From Lachnospiraceae bacterium (GTDB taxonomy: Bacteria > Bacillota > Clostridia > Lachnospirales > Lachnospiraceae), in contig JAFLTA010000022.1 of assembly GCA_022510685.1 (NCBI GenBank), positions 1-40,650 of the forward strand: a stretch of DNA of 40,650 nucleotides. Direction: 5' to 3'. A model generated the notes under the pieces. It was not told the DNA's origin and searched no databases. It saw only the letters and a program-made list of their open reading frames with translations. This document shows positions 26,159 through 35,764 of the stretch, one piece after another. The position numbers were made by a program, and so were the translations under genes. Numbering within the stretch: the stretch's first letter is position 1; each line of letters opens with the position of its first letter.

Positions 26159-27307
26159 TTGAACACATACGAATTGATTGCCCCTTGCCATTTCGGTCTG
26201 GAGGCAGTGTTAAAGAAAGAAATTACCCGATTGGGGTATGAAATACTGAAAGTAGAAGACGGCAGAGTCACTTTTACCGGAGACGCTGCTGCAATTAGCC
26301 GCGCCAATATTTTTCTTCGCACCACAGAACGAATATTATTAAAGATAGGCAGCTTTCACGCCACAACTTTCGAGGAGCTTTTTGAAGGAACCAAAGCTCT
26401 ACCCTGGGAAGAATTCATCCCTGCAGACGGACGTTTCTGGGTGACAAAAGCGACCTCAATCAAAAGCAAGCTGTTCAGTCCTTCCGACATCCAGTCTATT
26501 ATGAAAAAAGCAATGGTGGAGCGATTAAAGACGAAGTATCACACAGACTGGTTCCCGGAAGATGGCAGCGACTTTCCGGTACGGGTCACTCTGATGAAGG
26601 ACGAAGTTACCGTGTGTCTGGATACTTCAGGAGAATCCCTGCACAAACGCGGATACCGCCTTGCCACGGTCAAGGCTCCCATTACGGAAACTCTTGCTGC
26701 GGCATTAATTCTTCTCACACCCTGGAACAAAGACCGCATTCTGATAGATCCCTTCTGCGGAAGCGGAACCTTTCCGATAGAAGCTGCCATGATAGGTGCT
26801 GAAATCGCACCGGGCATGAACCGCAGTTTTACAGCGGAGCAGTGGACGCATATAATTCCAAAAAAATGCTGGTATGATGCCATCAATGAGGCAGAGGACA
26901 AAATACTCCGGGATATCAAAATGGATATTCAAGGCTACGACATCAGCCACAATGCGATTTCTGCTGCCATGGAAAACGCAAAGCTGGCAGAGGTTGACCA
27001 TCTGCTTCACTTCCAGCAGAGACCTTTAAGTGAACTGAGCCACCGCAAAAAATACGGTTTTATCATCACCAATCCTCCTTACGGACAGCGACTGGAATCC
27101 GAAGAAGATATGCCTGCCCTGTACCGGGAAATCGGAGAAGTCTATCATAAATTAGATAGCTGGTCCATGTTTCTCATCACTGCCTTTGAGCAGACAGAAC
27201 GCTATATCGGAAAAAAAGCAACGAAAAACCGCAAGATATATAACGGTATGATGAAGACATATTTTTATCAATATATGGGACCACGCCCACCAAAAAGACA
27301 GCAGTAA
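26159..27307 (+). CDS. THUMP-domain class I SAM-dependent rRNA methyltransferase (RlmL/YpsC type)
   Basis: A 382-residue N2-guanine-type RNA methyltransferase. The N-terminal THUMP/ferredoxin-like RNA-binding part (about 1-165) leads to a Rossmann methyltransferase with the SAM motif DPFCGSGTF at 197-205 and the catalytic motif TNPPYGQRL at 304-312, the NPPY form used for base amino groups. This is the family of E. coli RlmL's N-terminal half and Bacillus YpsC; the probable target is 23S rRNA. The start is TTG at 26159, placed by AGGAGG 6 nt upstream. It is the only plus-strand gene in the window and has an unusually long structured leader. Confidence 0.93.
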   Translation: MNTYELIAPCHFGLEAVLKKEITRLGYEILKVEDGRVTFTGDAAAISRANIFLRTTERILLKIGSFHATTFEELFEGTKALPWEEFIPADGRFWVTKATSIKSKLFSPSDIQSIMKKAMVERLKTKYHTDWFPEDGSDFPVRVTLMKDEVTVCLDTSGESLHKRGYRLATVKAPITETLAAALILLTPWNKDRILIDPFCGSGTFPIEAAMIGAEIAPGMNRSFTAEQWTHIIPKKCWYDAINEAEDKILRDIKMDIQGYDISHNAISAAMENAKLAEVDHLLHFQQRPLSELSHRKKYGFIITNPPYGQRLESEEDMPALYREIGEVYHKLDSWSMFLITAFEQTERYIGKKATKNRKIYNGMMKTYFYQYMGPRPPKRQQ

Positions 27308-27342
27308 AACGCCAGCGGTTCCCCATAAACCACTGACGTTTC
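27306..27342 (-). terminator. Terminator of the clpC-radA gene run
   Basis: On the minus strand AAACGTCAGTGGTT pairs with AACCGCTGGCGTTT using two G-U pairs, followed by TTTT. On the plus strand the same places would be A-C mismatches, so it works chiefly for the minus-strand genes ending at 27360. Confidence 0.75.
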
Positions 27343-27359
27343 GTACTGTTGTGCAAATT

Positions 27360-27710
27360 TTACATTTCCATATCAGCCATGCTGTATAGAAAATCGATAA
27401 CCTGACCTATACTTTCTGCCGTTTCCCTCTGATAGACAGTTTCCGTTTCCAGCTGGTGAGAAAGATTGTTCACCTTAAAAGTGGTGTTGAGCAACTCATC
27501 CAATATCCGTCCCATGGCATCGCTGGCTTCCACACACTCTTCCGACGTTCCATTTCGCATAACTGCATTGTATTCCCTTGCCTTACCCAACAATGTTACC
27601 AACTGATCTGTCGTATTAATAGAGTCAAACGACATTTGCTCAAGATTCCCCAATGTAGTTTCCATACGTTCCATAATTTCTGCTGTAGACATTTCTGTCT
27701 CTTGTAACAT
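27360..27710 (-). CDS. Small predicted coiled-coil protein coupled to radA
   Basis: A 116-residue acidic, helical protein with no recognised domain. It is rich in Glu, Met, Leu and Thr with heptad-like spacing (MSTAEIMERMETTLGNLEQM, VTLLGKAREYNAV, ILDELLNTTFKVNNLSHQLE). No membrane helix or signal is visible. Its ATG (27710) shares one base with the radA stop, TGATG, and GGAGG lies 7 nt upstream, so the two are translationally coupled. A role with RadA or in signalling, as in small chemotaxis-like helical proteins, is only a guess. Confidence 0.8.
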   Translation of the reverse strand: MLQETEMSTAEIMERMETTLGNLEQMSFDSINTTDQLVTLLGKAREYNAVMRNGTSEECVEASDAMGRILDELLNTTFKVNNLSHQLETETVYQRETAESIGQVIDFLYSMADMEM

Positions 27711-29083
27711 CAAATCACCTCCAATAGCTCATGGATGCTGCCCACCCCAACAAGCTGTATCCCTTCCAGTTGTTCTTTCGTCAATGCCAATGATTTCATA
27801 TTCACCTTTGGCAAAATACACCGCTCAAATCCCAGCTTTGCCGCCTCTAACACCCTCTGTTCTGCCATATTTACCGCACGCACTTCTCCGGCAAGCCCCA
27901 CCTCACCAAAGCATATCGTGTCATCATCCAAAGACTGATTGCGATAACTGGTCAGTAATGCCATGATAATGCCCAAATCCAATGCCGGCTCATGAATCCG
28001 CATTCCACCGGTAACATTTATGTAGGCATCACAATCCCCCATCCGGATACCCATCCGCTTTTCAATCACCGCCATCAACAAATTAATGCGGTTATAATCT
28101 GTTCCGGTAGCCGTTCTCCTGGGCATATTAAAGTTGGTTTGACAAACCAGCGCCTGTACTTCTATCAAAATAGGTCTCGTCCCTTCGATAGAACATACTA
28201 CCACGGAACCCGGTGCCTGCTTTGGCTTACCCGCCAACATAAATTCGGAAGGATTGAGAACTTCCACAAGCCCATTTCCACGCATTTCAAACACTCCGAT
28301 TTCATCTGTGGAACCAAAACGATTTTTTACACCACGCAGAAAACGATACGAAGCACCACCGTCTCCCTCAAAATAAAGCACAGTATCTACCATATGTTCT
28401 AATACTCTCGGACCGGCAACCACCCCTTCTTTCGTCACATGTCCTACAATAAAGACCGACACCGGCAAACTCTTCGCCAGCCGCATCAACGTGCCGGTCG
28501 TTTCCCGAACCTGACCCACACTGCCCGGTGCAGAACCGATTTCCTCCCGATACATGGTCTGTATGGAATCGATAATAACCACTTCCGGTTTACGTCTTCC
28601 AATTACCTCAGCCACAACATCCAGGTCAGTCTCGCTCAATAAAAATATCTCTTTCTCAAAGGTTCCCAATCTGTCTGCACGCATTTTTATCTGCCTCACA
28701 GACTCCTCACCGGAAACGTATAATACATCTTTATCTGCCTCTGCTAACTGCTTACACATCTGCAGAAGGAGTGTAGACTTGCCGATTCCCGGATCACCGC
28801 CCACCAAAACAAGAGAGCCTGTAACAATTCCGCCACCCAATACCCTGTCCAGTTCCCCAATTCCTGTCAGGGTGCGAATCTCATCACCGGTAGTTATTTC
28901 AGATAATTTCGACGGTTCCCTATGTTCTATGGCAGCGACAGAGCGTCCCGTCACTGTCTTCACTACGGGTTCTTCTACGAAAGAATCCCATTCTTTACAA
29001 CCCGGACACTGCCCTAGCCATTTCGGAGACTCAAATCCACATTCTTTACAGAAAAAAGATGTCTTCTGTTTGCTTTTTGCCAT
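27710..29083 (-). CDS. radA: DNA repair protein RadA/Sms
   Basis: RecA-like ATPase that helps branch migration and processing of recombination intermediates. Zinc finger C12, C15, C26, C29 (CKECGFESPKWLGQCPGC); Walker A GGDPGIGKST at 95-104; the RadA-specific KNRFG at 253-257; and a C-terminal Lon-protease-like fold without the protease Ser-Lys activity (DLGIIMALLTSYR, CFGEVGLAGEVRAV). 457 residues is standard. In many Firmicutes radA follows clpC, as here with one small gene between. Start lies 3 nt after that gene's stop. Confidence 0.97.
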   Translation of the reverse strand: MAKSKQKTSFFCKECGFESPKWLGQCPGCKEWDSFVEEPVVKTVTGRSVAAIEHREPSKLSEITTGDEIRTLTGIGELDRVLGGGIVTGSLVLVGGDPGIGKSTLLLQMCKQLAEADKDVLYVSGEESVRQIKMRADRLGTFEKEIFLLSETDLDVVAEVIGRRKPEVVIIDSIQTMYREEIGSAPGSVGQVRETTGTLMRLAKSLPVSVFIVGHVTKEGVVAGPRVLEHMVDTVLYFEGDGGASYRFLRGVKNRFGSTDEIGVFEMRGNGLVEVLNPSEFMLAGKPKQAPGSVVVCSIEGTRPILIEVQALVCQTNFNMPRRTATGTDYNRINLLMAVIEKRMGIRMGDCDAYINVTGGMRIHEPALDLGIIMALLTSYRNQSLDDDTICFGEVGLAGEVRAVNMAEQRVLEAAKLGFERCILPKVNMKSLALTKEQLEGIQLVGVGSIHELLEVI

Positions 29084-29086
29084 AAA

Positions 29087-29500
29087 TTACAACTTTACCA
29101 CCTTTACATCATACGCTTGTCCCGGTTCCATCTCTACACTGAGAACCAGTTTACCGCCCAAATTGGTTTTCATCTTGCCAATATCCGTTCCGGATATCGT
29201 TACACCATATTCCATCTGAGGCTCCAGCTCCAATGTAATGGAGGAGTCCTCTAATCCCTCTACCGAAAAAGTCACTTCTTCCTCAGTTGCCAGCATATCC
29301 GTCACTACAGTTCCCGGTACGGATTCATATACAAACATACCGTTACGCTCTAACTTTGTTATTTCTTTGAATGTCTTTACCTTATACAGGTCCCCTTCAT
29401 AAGCAAAATCCGAACGTTTCTGTTTGCTGTCCAGTTCAAAATTTCCAAAACTCAACTTTCCGTCCTTTGTCTTGCAAATCAAATCTGTAATCCCCGCCAT
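29087..29500 (-). CDS. Conserved hypothetical 137-residue protein between clpC and radA
   Basis: Small soluble beta-rich protein: ITDLICKTKDGKLSFGNFEL, then GDLYKVKTFKEITKLERNG and MFVYESVPGTVV, ending in MKTNLGGKLVLSVEMEPGQA. I recall close relatives being common in Lachnospiraceae, where databases sometimes label them endosialidase; I see no glycosidase fold or catalytic motif to support that name. There is no signal peptide. GAGGAGG precedes the ATG. It lies 78 nt after clpC and 3 nt before radA, so it is probably part of the same stress/repair operon. Function unknown. Confidence 0.85.
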   Translation of the reverse strand: MAGITDLICKTKDGKLSFGNFELDSKQKRSDFAYEGDLYKVKTFKEITKLERNGMFVYESVPGTVVTDMLATEEEVTFSVEGLEDSSITLELEPQMEYGVTISGTDIGKMKTNLGGKLVLSVEMEPGQAYDVKVVKL

Positions 29501-29578
29501 TGTAATATCCTCCTCTGTGTCTGACTAGTCACAACTTAGTATCTCTAGTCTACCATAATCAGTATTTTTTTTCCACTG

Positions 29579-32020
29579 CTACTGTTTGGAAAAAGTTAAT
29601 TTTTTTTCATCTAAATCGACGTAAATCTTGTCGCCAGCCACAAACTCTCCTGCCAGCATTCGGTCAGCCAGTTCATCCTCAATTTCTGTCTGTATGCTGC
29701 GTCTAACCGGACGTGCACCATACGTTTTGTCGAATCCGCTCTCTGCCAGATGAGCAACTGCTTCCTTGGAGACATTGATTTCCATACTCATCTGTGCCTG
29801 AATTCTCTTGTTGAGATTTTCCAGTAAAATTCCCACGATTTCCTCTACGTTCTCCTTCGTCAAGGTATGGAACACAAGCAGTTCATCAATACGGTTAATA
29901 AATTCCGGCTTAAAGATACGCTTGACCTCCTCCATAACCCCGTCTTTCATCTTCTGGTAGTCCGCCTCCTCGTCGTCACCGGAGCCGAATCCCAGGTGCT
30001 TTGGTGCAACAATCCTCTGTGCTCCTGCATTGGAAGTCATTATAATGATTGTATTCTTGAAACTCACTTTTCGCCCCTGGGCGTCTGTCACATGACCATC
30101 TTCCAAAATCTGGAGAAGAATGTTAAATACATCTCCGTGAGCTTTTTCGATTTCATCAAACAATACCACCGAATATGGGCGTTTGCGGACTTTTTCGCTA
30201 AGCTGTCCGCCATCCTCATATCCCACGTAGCCCGGCGGTGAGCCAATCATCTTAGACACACTATGCTTTTCCATATATTCCGACATATCCACACGGATAA
30301 TCTCATTATTCACGCCAAATACCGCCTCTGCTAACGCCTTGGACAACTCTGTCTTTCCCACACCTGTCGGTCCCAGGAAAAGAAAGGAACCAATAGGGCG
30401 ATTAGGGTCTTTTAGTCCCACTCTGCCACGGCGAACCGCTTTGGAAACAGCGTCTACTGCCTCATTCTGCCCCACAACACGCTCATGAAGAACCTCCTCC
30501 AAATGCTTCAGCCTTTCTGTTTCTTCCTCCTGCAGTTTCTGCACCGGTATCTTTGTCCAGTCGGCAATCACCTCCGCCACTTCATTTTCTGTAACAACCA
30601 GATCAATGCCTTCCCGTTCCGCCTCAGCACTGGCATGGAGCAGACGCATTTTTTCCTCGGAAGCTTTTTGTTTGCGCTTGATTTCTCCCGCCAAAGCGTA
30701 ATCTTCCGCAATAATAGCCGCCTCTTTTTCCTCCTCCAATGCCTTTTGCCGGTTTTCCAGTTCCCGCAACTCCGGTGAAGGCAGATATACACTCAGGCTC
30801 ACTTTCGCTGCTGCCTCATCAATTACATCAATGGCTTTATCCGGCAGAAAACGGTCATTTACATACCGTTCTGACATTTTCACTGCTGCCACCAGCGCAC
30901 TATCCGTAATCTCCACCTGATGGTGCTCCTGATAACACTCCCGAAGCCCTTTCAGTATTGCAATCGCACCTTCCTCATCCGGCTCGTTTACCTCCACAGG
31001 CTGGAAACGTCTTTCCAGAGCGGCATCTTTTTCGATGTATTTGCGATATTCCTCTCTGGTGGTGGCTCCGATTAACTGGATTTCCCCCCTTGCCAAAGAC
31101 GGTTTCAAAATATTTGCTGCATCTATAGCACCTTCTGCACCACCGGCACCAATAATTGTATGAATCTCATCGATAAACAGCAAAATATTTCCGGACTGCG
31201 TCACTTCCTTCAATGCACGTTTAATACGCTCCTCGAACTCACCACGATACTTTGAGCCTGCAACCATACCGGATAAGTCCATTGTAAGGACTCTTTTATC
31301 GCGAATAACATCAGGAATATCACCATGGATAATTTTTTGTGCCAACCCTTCCACAACCGCCGTCTTACCAACACCCGGTTCTCCTACCAGACACGGATTG
31401 TTTTTTGTGCGGCGACTGAGTATCTGTATGAGACGCTCAATTTCACTGTCCCTGCCAATAACCGGATCCAGCTTATGATTCTTGGCATACTCGGTCAAAT
31501 CTCTGCTGTACTGGTCTAAAATCGGTGTAGATGACTTTCCCTTTTTATTTTTCTGCAACATGTACTCATTTTTTGCACTGGTCATATCCTGTCCGGATGC
31601 CGTGAGCACATCAATATATAGTTTCTGAACATTGATACCTTTTGTATTAAGCAAGCGAACTGCAATGCAATCCGTCTCTTTTAACAGGGAAATCAGAATA
31701 TGTTCTGTTCCCGCCATTTCCGCACCCAGACGCTCTGCTTCCGCAACACTGGCATCAATGATTTTCCGCGCCCTTGGGGTAAAATCTCCATGCTCTTTAG
31801 TAAGTACCGATGTTTCCGGCACCATCAATTCTTCCATTAATTCTTCAATCTTTTCTGCAGAAACCGCATTCGACTTCAGAACCTCTGCTGCCACTCCTTT
31901 CGTTTTAACCAGCGCCAGAAGCAAATGCTCCGTGCCAATATAATTTTGATCCCTTCCTGCGGCTATTTTACCGGCATTCTCCAAAACTTTTCGGGCACTT
32001 GAAGTATATCGTCTACGCAT
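29579..32020 (-). CDS. clpC: ClpC-type AAA+ unfoldase (ClpP partner)
   Basis: Hsp100 chaperone of 813 residues that unfolds proteins and feeds them to ClpP. Domains in order: two N-terminal Clp repeats (1-145), AAA-1 with Walker A GEPGVGKT (213-220) and [14 protein letters not shown], a middle region with an UVR-like motif ([16 protein letters not shown], about 443-458), AAA-2 with Walker A GPTGVGKT (550-557), and the ClpP-docking LGF loop in [12 protein letters not shown]. The UVR motif and loop mark ClpC rather than ClpB. The AGGAGG is 12 nt from the ATG, rather long. The classic ctsR-mcsA-mcsB genes that precede clpC in Bacillus are absent here. Confidence 0.96.
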   Translation of the reverse strand: MRRRYTSSARKVLENAGKIAAGRDQNYIGTEHLLLALVKTKGVAAEVLKSNAVSAEKIEELMEELMVPETSVLTKEHGDFTPRARKIIDASVAEAERLGAEMAGTEHILISLLKETDCIAVRLLNTKGINVQKLYIDVLTASGQDMTSAKNEYMLQKNKKGKSSTPILDQYSRDLTEYAKNHKLDPVIGRDSEIERLIQILSRRTKNNPCLVGEPGVGKTAVVEGLAQKIIHGDIPDVIRDKRVLTMDLSGMVAGSKYRGEFEERIKRALKEVTQSGNILLFIDEIHTIIGAGGAEGAIDAANILKPSLARGEIQLIGATTREEYRKYIEKDAALERRFQPVEVNEPDEEGAIAILKGLRECYQEHHQVEITDSALVAAVKMSERYVNDRFLPDKAIDVIDEAAAKVSLSVYLPSPELRELENRQKALEEEKEAAIIAEDYALAGEIKRKQKASEEKMRLLHASAEAEREGIDLVVTENEVAEVIADWTKIPVQKLQEEETERLKHLEEVLHERVVGQNEAVDAVSKAVRRGRVGLKDPNRPIGSFLFLGPTGVGKTELSKALAEAVFGVNNEIIRVDMSEYMEKHSVSKMIGSPPGYVGYEDGGQLSEKVRKRPYSVVLFDEIEKAHGDVFNILLQILEDGHVTDAQGRKVSFKNTIIIMTSNAGAQRIVAPKHLGFGSGDDEEADYQKMKDGVMEEVKRIFKPEFINRIDELLVFHTLTKENVEEIVGILLENLNKRIQAQMSMEINVSKEAVAHLAESGFDKTYGARPVRRSIQTEIEDELADRMLAGEFVAGDKIYVDLDEKKLTFSKQ

Positions 32021-32036
32021 TCTTTTTCTTTTCCTC

Positions 32037-33464
32037 CTAATCTATCGATTCTTCATCATCTCTTATTATTTTAATTTCATCAGGATCAATCCCTTTCAAT
32101 CTCATATACAGGGAAATGATACCCAGTAAAAATAATGCAGATAGTGCAAGCAGAATCCCCACAATATATTTTAAACGCTTGTTACTGACCTGTAATGCAT
32201 CTTCCTCTTCCGGCACCAGTCCCGATGCTCCGCTCCGATACCATGCCTTTACCTTAGTATAAGGATAAACCGCATTTTCCTCCCTGTCATAGAGAAAAAA
32301 CTGTTCCTTTCCCTCAGACATACCGTAAATCAGCACATAGGTATGCTCCGTATCGCTTTCTAAAGCATAGGCTTCCACAATCTGTCCGTCGATTTCCAGC
32401 TCCGTTTTTCCAAAACCTTTGGGTATGTCTTCTTTATCCGGAGTCGTCACCTGAATAGATATGGCACCGTATAAAGTAATACCGTCTGCACCGCTCACTG
32501 CACGCACACCATTTGAAGTGACCGGTGCTGCAGAAGGTTGTGGTTCCGTCACCTTTATCGTAAGGCGGTATGTTTTTTTCACACCGCTTTTTGTCTTCAC
32601 AATCAGTTTAATCACATTCTTCCCTAATTGCAAATCTTTATTTCCCTTTATGGTCACGGAAGCATCTTTTTCCTTTGTTTCATATGATATATCTAATTTC
32701 GAGTCATACGTACCAATCTGACCACTGTATCGAAATACGCCCGGAGAAAATTCCGGAGACAGTGCCACCCCCGCTACAGATAGTGACGTTAATGTGGCGG
32801 TATCCGGATTTAACGGCGCAGGACTCGCACTTTGCTCCACAGGATTTTCCCCACTTTCATCCGGATTCTGCTCAGGAGGGACTGACCCAGAATCACTCCC
32901 CTCAGCCGGCGGATTATTTTTGTTTGCATTTGGATCTGCTGTAACCGAAGGAGCCGTAGCTACCGGTTTCGTTGCTGTGCTTCCTTTCTTTTTGACTACT
33001 ACAGTAAGGGCGTCATAGGATACAGACATTTTTTCCGATATACTCCCTCCGTATACATTATATGGTTTTTTTAATGTAATGGTTGAACTGCCTTCCTTCC
33101 TTGCACGGAATTTCACCGAATATTTCAGAGTGGTTGATGTACCTTCTCTCTCAATATCAGATATTTGAAATTCATCGTCATTTCCATGGACAATACTTCC
33201 CCCGGTCAAAAACTGCAGCACCTTGTTATCATAGGAAAAATAGCCCTCAAATCCGGACATGGGAGTTGAGGACTTTACAGTAATTACTACATAAACGGTA
33301 TCCCCTCTCTGCACACTTTGCTGTTTCGTGGATACCGAAATAGATGCGCCGGCTGCAGATGCCTGCCGGCTGACAAAGAGACTTGCAAGGAGAAATAGGA
33401 GCAAGCTTGCTCCCACTCCTATCCACCTCACAACCTCTCCACAATATGATTTTTTTTGCAACAT
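32037..33464 (-). CDS. Membrane-anchored exported protein with cohesin-like and cadherin-like domains
   Basis: A 475-residue surface protein. Signal peptide at about 1-38 (cleavage likely after QASA). Residues 40-160 form a cohesin-like beta-sandwich (SVSTKQQSVQRGDTVYVVIT, FEGYFSYDNKVLQF). A Thr/Pro/Asn/Glu-rich linker follows, then a bacterial cadherin-like domain at about 225-310 (LTSLSVAGVALSPEFSPGVF, KSGVKKTYRLTI). The C-terminus has a membrane helix (YIVGILLALSALFLLGIISLY) and a short charged cytoplasmic tail. GGAGG lies 13 nt before the ATG. It is between a cell-wall hydrolase and clpC; it may organise proteins at the envelope. Whether the cohesin fold binds a dockerin is unknown. Confidence 0.85.
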   Translation of the reverse strand: MLQKKSYCGEVVRWIGVGASLLLFLLASLFVSRQASAAGASISVSTKQQSVQRGDTVYVVITVKSSTPMSGFEGYFSYDNKVLQFLTGGSIVHGNDDEFQISDIEREGTSTTLKYSVKFRARKEGSSTITLKKPYNVYGGSISEKMSVSYDALTVVVKKKGSTATKPVATAPSVTADPNANKNNPPAEGSDSGSVPPEQNPDESGENPVEQSASPAPLNPDTATLTSLSVAGVALSPEFSPGVFRYSGQIGTYDSKLDISYETKEKDASVTIKGNKDLQLGKNVIKLIVKTKSGVKKTYRLTIKVTEPQPSAAPVTSNGVRAVSGADGITLYGAISIQVTTPDKEDIPKGFGKTELEIDGQIVEAYALESDTEHTYVLIYGMSEGKEQFFLYDREENAVYPYTKVKAWYRSGASGLVPEEEDALQVSNKRLKYIVGILLALSALFLLGIISLYMRLKGIDPDEIKIIRDDEESID

Positions 33465-33508
33465 AGCTATTATCTAGCCTCCAAACTGCGACTTAAGCAT
33501 TATTATCT

Positions 33509-35752
33509 CTAATCTGCTTCCGACGTGTCATTTGCTCCTGCAGATGACTGTTTTGCCGCTTTTTTCGCTGTAGCACTGTCCTTTCTGACTATTTTTATCT
33601 TGTAGCTTCTGGTAGTGCCGCTAGCAGATTTTACCTTAACCGTAATAGTGTTGGTTCCCACTGACAGTGCTTTATCTCCTGCCCCTGTTACGGTAGCAGA
33701 GGAACTAACTGCTGTCGCCACAATTTTGACCTTTGATACACTATTTGCCACCGTTACCTGGTATGTTTTACTGCCGGTATCTCCCAACTTAAACGGCTCG
33801 GAAAATGCATGGTCTTTCACATACAGATTTTTCAAATAGTTGTTCGGATTAGCACCACCCTGCGGCATTGGACATGCACTTGACGGCATGTTGTTGTATA
33901 CCGGAATAGAAAATACAATCGGGGTGTTATCCTTATCCGCACCATATGCCGCTGCTGTTTTCGTTGCCTCACTGTTTGGCGCCTCAATATTTGCCATATA
34001 CTGATGGTTATACCGATTTGTCGATGTAACATTAAACTTCTGCAAATACAATGTATTCTGACCTGCATTGATATATTGCTTACCGATATAACATGCACCA
34101 CCGTAAATGGAGCGGTAAGGATTGGTCCATGGTCTGGAATAATCCGTTCCCGTACTTGCCCATTTTAATCCTTTCTTCACGGCATTAGAGCCACTATTTG
34201 CACCGATGTTATAGAAATTATAAATCCCTTTATATCCCTCTACATTACCGGATACTGAGCTGGACATCATGGTAGAACTGATAACCACCTCCTGCTTTGA
34301 ACGGGAAGCCAAATGATACGGGCTTACCTTAGAAGCAACAGCAGCCTCCATAAATGCCTTGGAATACTTAATGCTTACGGATTTGTTATTATCATTCGTA
34401 TAGGTAAAGCTCTTTTTGTACATCGGTGTATTTTTCAATACATTTTCCACGCCTGCTTGAGTCTGTACCGCGCTCTGGTACTCCAGGGACTCAAATTGGA
34501 AAATTCCGGTATCATCCAGGAAGTTTCTTGGATCCATATAATATTTGACAGCCTTTTCCGATGCAGTCACCCAGGTAGAACCGTCAAACACTACAAATTT
34601 GTCTGTAGTCCAGTCATAAGCGCCGGCAGCTGTAGACTTCCAATCGTATGACTTGCTGTTGCTGAGCAAATTCAAACCAACCTTAGACTCTGCTGCTACT
34701 GCGTCACTCCAGTTCACTCCAGTCTGAAATGCCTTAAACTCCCAATTCGGATACTGCTTATGCAAATTCATAAGCGGTGTAATATAAGAGCTCGGGAACC
34801 CTTGATTTTGCAGGTTTTTCTTAAACTGTGAATCTGTCGTCGTCGTTGTTGTTGTTTGCTTCGGTGTCGCTGTCTTTTTCGGTGTCGCTGTAGGTTTTGC
34901 CGTTGGCTTCGCCGTTACTTTCGGAACAACGCCCGGTTCTTCCGTCTTGACGATCTGGAACAGAAGATTTTTCTCTGCCACAAATCCTTTCACCGTTTTT
35001 GAACCCTCTCGCACTTGTATCTTATAGTATCGGATTCCACTTACCTCTTTTTCTGCAATGGCAGTCACCTGCTGATTTTTCTTTAGTTTTACAATCTTTC
35101 CCTCAACACTTACTGAACCCGGTTTCCCGGCATCTTTTGACAGCTTAATGGTATTGGTACTGTTAATTTTTGCCGGCATACCCTTCTTATAATCTACTTT
35201 TACACTGGTCGCCTGAAGATATCCCTTGCATTTGGCATTGCCCTGTTTAAAGGATACATAATACCATTTCTGGTTTTTATTTACCTTTTCGGAAAGAATT
35301 TTAAGTGCAGTTCCCTTTACCAGCTTCACATCCTTCCCATCCACCTTCGTGAGTTTGGAATTGATATCTGCCTTGGTATGTAACTGTTGACCCGATTTCT
35401 TTATCGTACCGCTGATAGATGTGCGAACCTTTCCGGTCTGCACTTTCACATAACTGGAGTGTATGTATCCGGTAATTGTCTCTTTGGTCATCTTAAATTT
35501 AACGTGATACCATTTTCCGTTTTTGGCAATAATCGTAACACGCTTGCCATCTCCCAGAGTTATCTTTGCTCCTCCGGATTTTACAAAGCCGTATTTTTTA
35601 CCGGGACCTTTGCGCACATTTAAATATCCGTTTACACGAATTTCTCCTATTGCGGTGGCACTGGATATTTTATTGTCTGTCATCACACCGAAAAAAATCA
35701 GTGCAGAAACAAATATCAAACATAAACAGCTAATAAATTTTTTCTTTGACAT
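33509..35752 (-). CDS. Secreted cell-wall hydrolase: SH3b repeats, glucosaminidase and cadherin-like domain
   Basis: A 747-residue exported peptidoglycan hydrolase. Signal peptide 1-35; three SH3b-type wall-binding modules at about 38-105, 110-190 and 195-270 (first: RVNGYLNVRKGPGKKYGFVK); a Thr/Lys/Pro linker (TAKPTAKPTATPKKTATPK); a beta-N-acetylglucosaminidase domain at about 320-640 with HLASRSKQEV, GYKGIYNFYNIGA and GLKWAS, the Glu of KQEV being the likely acid; and a C-terminal cadherin-like domain (about 655-735). The ATG at 35752 has AAGGGG 8 nt upstream; a GTG three codons earlier does not. It lies 12 nt after hslO. Role: wall turnover or daughter-cell separation. Confidence 0.9.
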   Translation of the reverse strand: MSKKKFISCLCLIFVSALIFFGVMTDNKISSATAIGEIRVNGYLNVRKGPGKKYGFVKSGGAKITLGDGKRVTIIAKNGKWYHVKFKMTKETITGYIHSSYVKVQTGKVRTSISGTIKKSGQQLHTKADINSKLTKVDGKDVKLVKGTALKILSEKVNKNQKWYYVSFKQGNAKCKGYLQATSVKVDYKKGMPAKINSTNTIKLSKDAGKPGSVSVEGKIVKLKKNQQVTAIAEKEVSGIRYYKIQVREGSKTVKGFVAEKNLLFQIVKTEEPGVVPKVTAKPTAKPTATPKKTATPKQTTTTTTTDSQFKKNLQNQGFPSSYITPLMNLHKQYPNWEFKAFQTGVNWSDAVAAESKVGLNLLSNSKSYDWKSTAAGAYDWTTDKFVVFDGSTWVTASEKAVKYYMDPRNFLDDTGIFQFESLEYQSAVQTQAGVENVLKNTPMYKKSFTYTNDNNKSVSIKYSKAFMEAAVASKVSPYHLASRSKQEVVISSTMMSSSVSGNVEGYKGIYNFYNIGANSGSNAVKKGLKWASTGTDYSRPWTNPYRSIYGGACYIGKQYINAGQNTLYLQKFNVTSTNRYNHQYMANIEAPNSEATKTAAAYGADKDNTPIVFSIPVYNNMPSSACPMPQGGANPNNYLKNLYVKDHAFSEPFKLGDTGSKTYQVTVANSVSKVKIVATAVSSSATVTGAGDKALSVGTNTITVKVKSASGTTRSYKIKIVRKDSATAKKAAKQSSAGANDTSEAD

Positions 35753-35764
35753 CGAAAACACCCC

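Noticed and set aside
29560..29600. Terminator directly after clpC
   Set aside because: TTTTTCCA and TGGAAAAA can pair, but on the coding strand an A-rich tract follows, so it is not an intrinsic terminator.
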